DNA of 64,000 nucleotides from Mactromeris polynyma. Its lineage: Eukaryota; Mollusca; Bivalvia; Venerida; Mactridae. Numbering within the stretch: the stretch's first letter is position 1; each line of letters starts with the position of its first letter. The stretch is from the NCBI GenBank assembly GCA_032209605.1, contig JASFXZ010000029.1:2779001-2843000 (forward strand), given 5' to 3'. The position numbers and the translations under genes were made by a program. The notes under the pieces are model-generated. The model did no database searches. It was not told the origin of the DNA and saw only the letters and a program-made list of their open reading frames with translations. Positions 35,920 through 45,599 of this stretch are shown piece by piece.

Positions 35920-36370
35920 CTCTTGCAATGGAACACAATATGCAATACTTATAATTATTTACTCGTTCGTTTAATTTCATAAATCATAATTAAAAAGGAA
36001 TATTTGTTGGTCACTACAAGACAAAATAAATTGCAAAACATGTTTAGGGTATAACAGCGGTATGGTCATCAAGACTAGATCTACAAACAATCTTGAGTTT
36101 CACAAATTTAATACAGCAAGTACGTTTTCAGAAACAATAATATTTTACATATAAATGTATTTTATTATTTTCCACAAGAAAATGGGCCGTCTCAATGCTG
36201 TTACCGATAATTTTTCTGCTTCTGCTCGCCGCTGAATCATAATTTTTTACTGAAATGTTTCAACTAGCTGTTGCAATAAATGTTAAAAACATGACGTCAT
36301 AATGTGAAAACATGACGTCATCTTTATTGCGTTTCCTCAGAAACGATGCTCAGTGCATTTAGTCCAAGAG
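35920..36370 (+). pseudogene. Inverted duplicate of the upstream region and first exon of the coiled-coil gene
   Basis: Matches 44030-43640 read on the minus strand. Shared blocks are GGTCACTACAA, ATCAAGAC(T)AGATC, GTTTCACAAATTTAATACAG, CAATAATATTTTAC, CTTCTGCTCGCC, CAACTAGCTGTTGCAAT and TTTATTGCGTTT(T)CCTCAG. It holds ATG 36195 and a 15-codon hydrophobic frame (MLLPIIFLLLLAAES) ended by TAA. Twin TGACGTCA sites (36292, 36313) are kept. Beyond 36370 the homology stops, so no gene body was copied. Confidence 0.65.
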
Positions 36371-36528
36371 AATGCCACATTTCTTACTGCAACATCACAG
36401 TCCTTTTATTGACGTTTGCATTTACACTTCATTCGTCATTTGTTTGGAAATTGGCTAGCTACGTTTTACGGGTGCCTCATATACTGCCTGATAACAGGGT
36501 ACCGGATACACTTTGTGATATAATATTA

Positions 36529-36718
36529 CAGTCGGACCTCGCTCACTCGAATTCACAGGGTTCGAAACTTTATTTCTAATAATACATGGTTTCGAAAAAA
36601 ACATTTCAATTCGGCGTGCATAAGACGATACATCGGGGCCTGATATACACTAAACTAAACTATATATTTCGGATGATACCATGTATTCGGATAGAAGGTT
36701 GTCGAATAAACGAGGTCT
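36529..36718. mobile_element. Pogo/Tc1-like MITE (CAGTCGGACCTCG family)
   Basis: Starts TACAGTCGGACCTCGCTCAC and ends AAGGTTGTCGAATAAACGAG plus GTC. The orientation is as in the copy at 20640. Confidence 0.75.
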
Positions 36719-37244
36719 TAATATGTGTTATTAAGTAAGCAGTTTTACGGTAAGTCATTGTCTCTACCTATGTGCCCACCTGAGGTCTTCTTTCATCCTT
36801 ATAACTGGGAGAGTCACAACATCACCATGACTGTTTATGTGAATTAAAACCATGATACAAAAGTATATTGTTGAAGCATCTGTTTGACACATTTTCTCCG
36901 AAAGCTAACAAAGCAACTAAGCAGTAATCTGATTATGTAACTTAACCGATCGTCTGCCTATTCATTCATGGTATCAAATTACAGCAAATGATCCACGAGT
37001 GAACGCTATTGAAAACACTGAAGTTTCAGTTATTGTATGATATAAGTTTCAAGGACGTTTTTACAAATTTTACAATAAGGATAATCATCAAAATACCTGT
37101 ATTTACACTCTATGCAAAATGCGTTATTGATGTTCAGAAGTTGGAGCCTTTATCAATTATAGAAAAAACTAGGCGATAAGTCGAAACAATGATTTTAATT
37201 GTTACAAGCTTTCACAATTGTACTCGGCTTAAGAGCAAAATTAT

Positions 37245-38095
37245 GTTGAGTATTTACTCCAATATATGTAGAATTCTGGTGAGTATTTACTCAAATATAT
37301 GTAGAATTCTGGCGAGTATTTCTCCAATATATGTAGAATTCTGGCGAGTATTGACTCCCATATATGTAGAATTCTGGCGAGTATTTACTCCAATATATGT
37401 AGAATTCTGGCGAGTATATACTGCAATATATGTAGAATTCTGGTGAGTATATACTCTAATATATGTAAAATTGTGGTGAGTATTTACTCAAATATACGTA
37501 AAATTCTGGCGAGTATATACTCAAATATACGTAAAATTCTGTAGAATATATAGTCAAATATACGTAAAATTCTGGTGAGTATATACTCAAATATACGTAA
37601 AATTCTGGCGAGTATATACTCAAATATACGTAAAATTCTGGTGAGTATATACTCAAATATACGTAAAATTCTGGTGAGTATATAATCAAATATACGTAAA
37701 ATTCTGGTGAGTATATACTCAAATATACGTAAAATTCTGGTGAGTATATTTTCAAATATACGTAAAATTCTGGTGAGTATGTACTCCAATAAATGTAAAA
37801 TTCTGGTGAGTATATACTCCAATATAGGTACAATTCTGGTGAGTATATTTTCAAATATACGTAAAATTCTGGTGAGTATATACTCCAATATATGTAGAAT
37901 TATGGCGAGTATATACTCCAATATACGTAAAATTCTGGCGAGTATATACTCCACTATACGTAAAATTCTGGTGAGTATATATACTCCAATATACGTAAAA
38001 TTCTGGCGAGTATATACTCCACTATACGTAAAATTCTGGTGAGTATATACTCCAATATAGGTAAAATTCTGGTGAGTATGTCATCAAATATAGGT
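37245..38095. repeat. Minisatellite, 33-bp unit, about 25 copies
   Basis: The unit is GAGTATTTACTCCAATATAT, GTAGAATTCTGGY, and runs evolve from ATGTAGAATTC (37.25-37.45 kb) to ACGTAAAATTC (37.5-38.0 kb). Because 33 is a multiple of three, both strands show long stop-free frames of 11-residue repeats (for example SPEFYVYLSIY on the minus strand). These are a by-product of the period; no splice sites or start context support a gene. Confidence 0.93.
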
Positions 38096-38736
38096 ATGTA
38101 CCTTTTTGTACATTTTACACCAAAAGCTAAAAAAGATAAGTGGAACGTTTATTGCATCATAGTATTACTAATTATTTATTTCTCATAATTTACAATCAAA
38201 CTGGTGACACTAAGCAATTCACTTCACTTAAGTTGCCAGTGTCAAAGTGTTTTTTTTGCTCATTGGTGTGTAATCACTTTGCATATTAAGGACACTACTT
38301 CTTAGTCATTAACTGGTCATGTTTTATCATGAAAACTTTTGAACACCATTTGATACCAAAATAGCAACATGGGACAGAAAGTGTTAATTTACGTGTAGTT
38401 TCCGTCATCCTCACAACGCTGTGAAGTTTGGAACTATACATCAGCATCTACACATTTCTTTAGAATAAATTCTGACATTGTATATCCAACTAATGGCATG
38501 CTTAAATATATATTGTGACATGTATTCATTATACACCAAACTGTCACTTAATATTCTATTCAGCCGTCGTAAATCCAAGCGTTAAACGAACCAAAATACG
38601 ATTATGAATTTCTATTTTTTCAGTGCGGGAGCAAATTATGTATCCCAAATAAACGATGTGCCCGATTACTCCTTTGTGAAATGGTGGCAACATGTTCATG
38701 ATGTGATATATGTCAAATTGTACTTTTCTGAGACAC
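38096..38736. other. Intergenic DNA, nothing recognised
   Basis: Unique-looking AT-rich sequence between the 33-bp array and a CRE-bearing MITE. Confidence 0.45.
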
Positions 38737-38950
38737 ACCTCTTCTTCTAGAGACGTCATTTCTAAAAAACGTCACATGTGACGTCACCATGTACTGACAG
38801 TAAGCAATATTTGCCCCATATGGCAATATGACGACGAAGTGACCCTAATGCGTAAATATTGTTTCCTGCTTGCAAATAGTGACATCACATATTGCGTTTT
38901 GAAATGACGTCACTAACAAAGAATGTTTGTAAATTCAAAAGCAGTACACA
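38737..38950. mobile_element. Palindromic CRE-bearing MITE, copy 4
   Basis: ACCTCTTCTTCTAGAGACGT, TGTGACGTCACCATGTACTG, CCCATATGGCAATATGACGA and AAATGACGTCACTAACAAAG. Confidence 0.8.
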
Positions 38951-39003
38951 AATGTATATTACAAAGTTGATTCTTATGGGAATACCATCGAGTTTGTTTA
39001 TTT

Positions 39004-39241
39004 TCAGTGGGTTACAAGCCGTTTTTCAACAAAATACGGCGGCTTGTTGACCTAACCAGTGTTTAATTAACAATCAGTACTAACTTGCTCTACTGCAAGC
39101 GACTGACAACTTCTCTGCATGTGGAGGACATGACCGTAGTCAGTGTAACAGAAGAACATAACCTGCCCAACCCTTTAGCAGAGCCCGGATCTGCCGGGAG
39201 TCAGTCTAGTGTTGTATCACCTTTCTAGCCGGACGGGCTCC
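39004..39241 (-). mobile_element. tRNA-derived SINE
   Basis: Body words AATACGGCGGCTTGTTGACC, TCTGCATGTGGAGGACATGA and a decayed tRNA-like head (minus strand GCCCGTCCGGCTAGAAAGG). It borders the 54-bp array. Confidence 0.7.
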
Positions 39242-39339
39242 ATCCATTTTGTGGGTGAGCTTGCACGTACTGATGTTGCACAGAAATATTCCCATGGTAT
39301 TGGTGATAGAACACAGTCTTATTTCTATTCAAGCACCCC

Positions 39340-40823
39340 AATACACTCATCTACACCGATACAATTATCTACCCCGATACACTAATCTACCGCAAGACGT
39401 TCATGACACAAATGTACACCAACACACTAATCTAACCAAAGACACTCACCTACCCCAAGACACAAATGTACAGCAACACACTAATCTAACCAAAGACACT
39501 CATCTACCCCAAGACACAAATGTACAGCAACACACTAATCTAACCAAAGACACTCACCTACCCCAAGACACAAATGTACAGCAACACACTAATCTAACCA
39601 AAGACACTCATCTACCCCAAGACACAAATGTACAGCAACACACTAATCTAACCAAAGACACTCATCTACCCCAAGACACAAATGTACAGCAACACACTAA
39701 TCTAACCTAAGACACTCACCTACCCCAAGACACAAATGTACACCAAACACTTATCTAACCAAAGACACTCATTTCCCCAAGACACAAATGTACAGCAACA
39801 CACTAATCTAACCAAAGACACTCATCTACCCCAAGACACAAATGTACACCAACACACTAATCTAACCAAAGACACTCACCTACCCCAAGACACAAATGTA
39901 CACCAATACACTAATCTAACCAAAGACACTCATCTACCCCAAGACACAAATGTACACCAACACACTAATCTAACCAAAGACACTCATCTACCCCAAGACA
40001 CAAATGTACAGCAACACACTAATCTAACCAAAGACACTCATCTACCCCAAGACACAAATGTACACCAAGACACTTATCTAACCAAAGACACTCATCTACC
40101 CAAGACACAAATGTACACCGACACACTAATCTAACCAAAGACACTCACCTACCCCAAGACACAAATGTACACCAACACACTAATCTAACCAAAGACACTC
40201 ATCTACCCAAAGACACAAATGTACACCAATACACTAATCTAACCAAAGACACTCATCTACCCCAAGACACAAATGTGCACCAATACACTCATCTACCCCG
40301 AGACACAAATGTACACCAAGACACTAATCTAACCAAAGACACTCATCTACCCCAAGACACAAATGTGCACCAATACACTCATCTACCCCGAGACACAAAT
40401 GTACACCAAGACACTAATCTAACCAAAGACACTCATCTACCCCAAGACACAAATGTGCACCAATACACTCATCTACCCCGAGACACAAATGTACACCAAG
40501 ACACTAATCTAACCAAAGACCCTCATCTACCCCAAGACACAAATGTGCACCAATACACTCATCTACCCCGAGACACAAATGTACACCAAGACACTAATCT
40601 AACCAAAGACACTCATCTACCCCAAGACACAAATGTGCACCAATACACTCATCTACCCCGAGACACAAATGTACACCAAGACACTAATCTAACCAAAGAC
40701 ACTCATCTACCCCAAGACACAAATGTGCACCAATACACTCATCTACACCAAGACACAAATATACACCAAGACACTAATCTAACCAAAGACACTCATCTAC
40801 CCCAAGACACTCATCTTTCATAA
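39340..40823. repeat. Minisatellite with 54-bp unit passing into a 90-bp higher-order unit
   Basis: The 54-bp unit (ACTAATCTAACCAAAGACAC, TCATCTACCCCAAGACACAA, ATGTACACCAACAC) is repeated about 17 times to about 40270. From 40275 to 40740 a 90-bp unit adds CAATACACTCATCTACCCCG-AGACACAAATGTACACCAAG. Plus-strand frames encode 18- and 30-residue repeats (TNLTKDTHLPQDTNVHQH). The frame is broken by a stop (CTAACCTAAG near 39700) and by indels near 39745 and 40095. Without acceptor, donor or start context I call it non-coding. Confidence 0.93.
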
Positions 40824-42033
40824 AAAGTCTCAAATAAGATTGTTTTCGAGTTATTTCTTTATTTTTTATAATGAAACTCCTACAATGGGCAGTATTACTT
40901 TGATAATGATTCTAGTACGAGTATGTCTAAATCTAGTTGATATATCAACTCTTGACTGGCTATGTATTGTCTGTCTCCAAATATAAGTTTATGAAACTGT
41001 ATGAAGTCGCGGCCCGGTATCATATCTGTCTAGTTCTTCAATTGGTCGTCTGATGAGAGAATATGCGTAAGTGCCTAGTCAACTAATCGTTCTCAATCAC
41101 AGACACTTCATTTTCAAAACGATGAACAGTGAAGATGCTAACACCCTTCAAAATGAAGTTGGTAATTTCCCTCTTCTTACGAGGTCATAACTTGCCATCT
41201 GTCCTCTTTAGATTCTCGGAGCCTTAATTAAGTGTTGTACAGATCGACGGAAATTCTCCATATATATACTAATTATTTATATTATTCATTCCGGAAACGT
41301 CAAGCAATACCCTTACAAAAGATTCACTAGTTTTAATTAGCCACTTACAGGTTTTAATACTTTTTAACATAAGTAGATTTGATTAGGGGGATTTCCCGGA
41401 AGTAATGCTGTTGGCCAAGAACCTATGAAACGGCTGATACAGTTTTAACAAGTAGCATGAGTAACTCTTACCATCATCACACTTGTAGCATAGCTCCGTA
41501 TCTGGGAGACGGTAAAATGACTCTCTCTTCTTTACACGGAAGTATATATGTATTGTTTTACGCATTCTCGTATCTTTTCTGTCCTCTGATTCATTCGTTC
41601 ACTTTTACACAGTTATGAGTCTACCAAAACTTACTGTAGTAAGTTGATTGACTCACACAAAAATGTAAACATGTCGACAAATGGCGCATCAGTCTCATCT
41701 TGTATGATATTTTACGTTAGCGAATCACTTTCACTTCGCTTACAAGCCCACTGGATGACACGGTTATCTGCGCAAGCTACCCACTGAAAGCGTATAATGG
41801 GTTGCAATCGTTATTTGCCAACATCGTTCAGTATTTTACCGAATATGTCCTATCGTTTGAAAACGGCTTCTTGCCGAACAAGGTACGCTATTGATCTGGG
41901 TTGTGAACGTTTTAACAATCGATACCTGTGGTATTAATAAAATGATGTCGTCGAATATTAATGCATATACGAATGAATAGATACACAAATGTATTAAGGG
42001 TTGAGGTGGAGGATAAATGACCTAAGCCAAATG
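40824..42033. other. 3' flank of the coiled-coil gene, nothing recognised
   Basis: AT-rich, no repeat family seen. A minus-strand frame at 41383-41565 has no supporting features. No clear polyadenylation signal for the minus-strand gene was found close to 42034. Confidence 0.4.
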
Positions 42034-43616
42034 TCACAGAATGACTTGATTGACTTCAAGATGACTGCAGGCGTCACTGATGAACGACGACAATCGGCTG
42101 TTAGTGTCTTTCAGCATTTTTTCACTTGCCAATTTCTTTTTCTCGTTCTTCAGTCTATTGGCTAAATATTCCTGAAAACTCAGCTCTGTGGAGGGTTTGA
42201 AGGTTGGCTCCCAGATGTGTTCTTCCACACCTTCGTGTATTACTGTGTTGATGAAACAATCATTTATACTTTGATTGGTTTCATTCATTTCGTTCAATTT
42301 GTACTGAACAAATGCTCTCTGAAGCACTGAAAGTTTGTCCCTGGTTGCACATTTAATGGTTTTGGCGTAAGGTTCCAGTCTGTTATACAAATGTATTGGA
42401 AGGGAGTCAACGTCCTTATACAACCTGAAAGTAGAAAAATTAGTAAAGACTGCCGTTTAAGGCACATTGAGGTTTTACGCCCGTTCTCAAAAATTGAAAG
42501 TGATATACAGGCCGGTAGTTTCCTAACCATCGTTCCTTGGGTGTACCAGATGTAGAACCCCACCGTCGAAAGGACGATGCACGAGCCAGAAGAGGTGATA
42601 GGCTACAGTGTTTACAAGTCGTTGTAGAGTTAAATTATACTTAAAATACAAAGTACACAGAACATTTTGTTTGTTTTGGGTTTTGCGCCGTTTTTCAACA
42701 GTATTTCAGTATGTAACGGCGGGCAGTAAACCTAACCAGTGTTCCTGGATTCTGTGCCAGTACTAACCTGTTCTCCGCAAGTAACTGCCAACTTCTCCAC
42801 ATGAATCAGAGGTGGAGGACGAATGATTTCAGACACAGTGTCGTTTATCAAATCGTCACGGAGAACATACGCCTCGCCCGAGGATCGAACTCACGACCCC
42901 GAGATCCATAGACATGCGCTAAGCGGGCGGGCTAAAACCTAACGGTGGAAGTATACAATGGATAGGTATTTTATAAGAAACATAAAAACTTACGTGTTAA
43001 TCTGAGACGGGACAAGTTGCAACTTCCTCTTACCAAGTAACACTGTACTTTCCATTATGGGTTGTGTATGCGGTCGTAGAGGGACGTCAGGTTTAAACCC
43101 TATGGGTGTACTCGTGAGCGGTTGCTGTGTGGTGGGCATCTGCCCCCAAATCGGCAACGAATCAATGCCGCTAGCGTTTGAGGGCAGCTTCACAGCGCTA
43201 TATGATACGGTAGCAAGGGCTGCCGCGAAGGCCTTTTCCAACATATCGTTACACTTGCATTCTCTATCTTTTGTAATGTTTTGGTCAACTGCAGTTTTCA
43301 ACTCCTCCAGTTGTTGCTGTAATGTCTGGTTTTCAAGATTCAAAGTGTTGAATCGTTGTCGGTGGTCTTTGTCCGATTGTTCTATCTGCTTGCGCAGTTG
43401 GTCATTTTTAATGTTTTGGTCAACTGTAGTTTTCAACTCCTCCAGTTGTTGCTGTAATGTCTGGTTTTCAAGATTCAAAGTGTTGCATCGTTGTCGGTGG
43501 TCTTTGTCCGATTGTTCCATCTGCTTGCGCAGATGGTCATTTTGTGTTTGAAGTGTATCTATTCTGTCTTGATTTTGTTTGTTGGATTGGGTAATGACCT
43601 GTTTCAGTTTAGCCAT
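42034..43616 (-). CDS. Unrecognised coiled-coil protein with an internal 45-residue duplication (2 exons)
   Basis: Exon 1 is 43616-42994 (donor AACAC|GTAAGT) and exon 2 is 42424-42034 (acceptor CTACTTTCAG). Phase is 2 and the total is 1014 nt, 337 aa. I do not recognise the family. The N-terminal half is heptad-rich: two nearly identical 45-residue units built on QSDKDHRQR, NTLNLENQTLQQQLEELKT and VDQNI (135-bp DNA repeat, at about 43275 and 43410). A proline/threonine-rich linker follows (PTTQQPLTSTPIGFKP), then a helical C-terminal exon (YNRLEPYAKTIKCATRDK ... FQEYLANRLKNEKKKLAS). A chromatin, cytoskeletal or transposon-derived accessory role is possible, but nothing decides it. The frame stays open upstream to ATG 43769 (MIVLLLLAISTSCC..., 388 aa in total). 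I prefer 43616 because the extra 51 codons overlay a conserved twin-CRE segment and potential splice acceptors. Confidence 0.65.
42667..42934 (-). mobile_element. tRNA-derived SINE inside the coiled-coil gene intron
   Basis: Minus strand: tRNA-like head with GGGTCGTGAGTTCGATCCTC, body ACGATTTGATAAACGACACT and TCCACCTCTGATTCATGTGG, and tail AAACCCAAAACAAACAAAA. It is a longer subtype than the SINEs at 550 and 19151. It fills most of the 569-bp intron, on the same strand as the gene. Confidence 0.8.
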
Positions 43617-43639
43617 AAACAATCTCTGAAAAATTTGGC

Positions 43640-44030
43640 CCAAATGCACAACTCCTCGTTTCTGAGGAAAACGCAATAAAGATGACGTCATGTTTTCACA
43701 AAATGACGTCATGTTTTCACATTCATTGCAACAGCTAGTTGAAATGGCGAGCAGAAGTAAAACAATCATCGGTAAACATTGAAACGGCCACTTTTCTTAA
43801 AGAAAATAATAATATATATATTATTTGTAAAATATTATTGTATCTGAGACATATTTGCTGTATTAAATTTGTGAAACTTGGTAATTGTTGTTGATCTTGT
43901 CTTGATGGCCGTATTAAAAGTGCTGTAATTAATTTAATAAGGTGGTTTTTGCAATCATTTTTGTTTTGTAGTGACCTACAAATATCTCGGCATTCAGAAA
44001 TGTTAATAGCTCAATTTCTCCCAGATAGGT
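43640..44030 (-). promoter_or_regulatory. Upstream/5' region of the coiled-coil gene with twin CRE palindromes
   Basis: Two TGACGTCA palindromes at 43683-43690 and 43704-43711 are exactly 21 bp apart, each preceded (minus strand) by GTGAAAACA. The same pair with the same spacing is kept in the inverted duplicate at 36292 and 36313. TGACGTCA is the CREB/ATF consensus. Promoter function is inferred. Confidence 0.5.
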
Positions 44031-44740
44031 CATTTGGGCCAAACATCTCAGAGAATGACACATTTATTATGGCATTACACAGATAATACAATCATTGCGA
44101 CTTAAAGCGTTAGGGTTTTGACATACTAAAATACCGACTGTACATATTCGTGCGTCAATTCACGTAAACGGTGCGGCATATAACGGCATACGGTTTTGCG
44201 ACATTTATCGTCAATCTTGCGACATTAGATGAGACATTTAGTGGCGATGGGACATTAAGCGGTGTCTTATACTACTTGAGTCACAGTGGTGCGTAAGCCA
44301 ATCAAATCTAACGTTAAATGTCGAAGCAAATACTGGACAGCCGAAATGCGTTTGTAAACTGGACGCTGATTTGTTCAAATTTACATGTTGTAAACGTTGT
44401 ACTGGAATGGATCAAATCGTCTGCTGAAGAAATATAAAATGGACGTTTTGTAAATTATGGTTTCAGTGTAGACATACGTGTCTATGATTGTGTTACTCAT
44501 CCTGACGGGCAGTAACTAGACTTATTAATGACGAATTACTGTCGCAGTTTTATGTTATTTACAGAAAGAGTAAACACCACATTATGTATATCAAAATACA
44601 AATAATATTATGTTAATCAGACAAATTCGACAGTAATTTCAATAGTTAAACATTAAAAACAAATTACGATGAAATAGGATTAATGTTCGAAGAAATCATG
44701 TTGGCTTTAAAAATGCAAAACCATATGTCTTGATCAAACC
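44031..44740. other. Intergenic DNA, nothing recognised
   Basis: No repeat family or coding exon seen. A cluster of GCGACATT-type words near 44195-44270 (TTGCGACATTTATCG, TTGCGACATTAGATG, GATGGGACATTAAG) is a short degenerate repeat. Confidence 0.4.
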
Positions 44741-44779
44741 AAGAGGATTATGGGATAAATATTAAGCAATAAGCAGTAA

Positions 44780-45330
44780 GACCTGGGAAGCCGTAATGTC
44801 CTGTGGCCCTTGTGAAGTCCGTACACTCTTACAATGTTGTGGTCACATGCACACGGGTGGTCTGCGGGTTTTTCTGCGTGTTCGTACGATCTTTTGGTCA
44901 GAGGATGGCAAGCACCCGGGATGTGTACTGTACATGTGGGCACAGTATGGGCTCGTGCGGATGATGTGCGAGCATGGGACCAACCGTATGATCAATCGTG
45001 CTGGTACAGCTCCTTTTGGAGCCTTTTTATTAGGGGTTTTTATACGGCCTCTCGCATTGTCTAGCGGCCGGACTATATGTAAATATGTATGTATAAATTC
45101 TTTGTTATCTTTAAGGATGATAAGTATAAAGTCATGTTTTGAGGAACACGAAAAAATCGGTCAATGGCGCTACCGGGATTCGAATCCGGGTATACGGATT
45201 GCCGGTCCGTTTTATATGGCCTCACGCATTGTCTAGCGGCAGGACTATATGTATGTATAAATTCCTTGTTATCTTTCAGGATTGTAAGTCACAAATAGGT
45301 CAGTATTTTGTCGTGGGAAAACAAACATGC
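44780..45330 (-). mobile_element. tRNA-like repeat element with a duplicated flank
   Basis: 45212-45320 repeats 45045-45145 (GCATTGTCTAGCGGC, GGACTATATGTA, TATAAATTC(T/C)TTGTTATCTTT). Between them, CGCTACCGGGATTCGAATCC is a minus-strand tRNA-like B-box region. Upstream, 44796-45010 is GC-rich with CATGCACACGGGTGGTCTGC. A 146-residue plus-strand frame spans it but reads through the tRNA-like part, so I regard it as element DNA and not a gene. Confidence 0.5.
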
Positions 45331-45599
45331 TCTCATTAAAATAGAGTAAAACGGACGTACCAGTGAAGTATACAATTTTAGAACTTATTTAACGCAATAT
45401 CTTATTCTGTTATATTTGTACAATGTGTTTTGTGATGTTTCATAAGCTTTTAGATTTTAGGTTGATAATTGTGCTTGATACAACACTGAATCAAACAGTG
45501 CAAGAAAGTGTGCTCTATTCAAACATGACTTGATCGAAGTGTGCGACGCTAACTATATTAAAATTTCATCATTCATCTTTCGTCATTTGCTTTTTTAAC

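Noticed and set aside
37245..38042. Repeat-protein genes on both strands of the 33-bp array
   Set aside because: Simultaneous openness on both strands is a repeat artefact.
39340..40823. Protein gene made of 18- and 30-residue repeats
   Set aside because: Openness follows from a period divisible by three. The frame is broken by a stop and indels, with no splice or start context.
43057..43551. 164-residue plus-strand frame
   Set aside because: Antisense shadow of the coiled-coil exon.
43617..43769. Signal-peptide start (ATG 43769) for the coiled-coil protein
   Set aside because: Not excluded, but disfavoured: the segment is a duplicated non-coding-like region with twin CREs, and the inverted copy has a shifted frame with a stop.
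44796..45236. 146-residue plus-strand reading frame
   Set aside because: It reads through tRNA-like repeat DNA; the product has no domain and contains the SINE-derived DSNPG-type translation.
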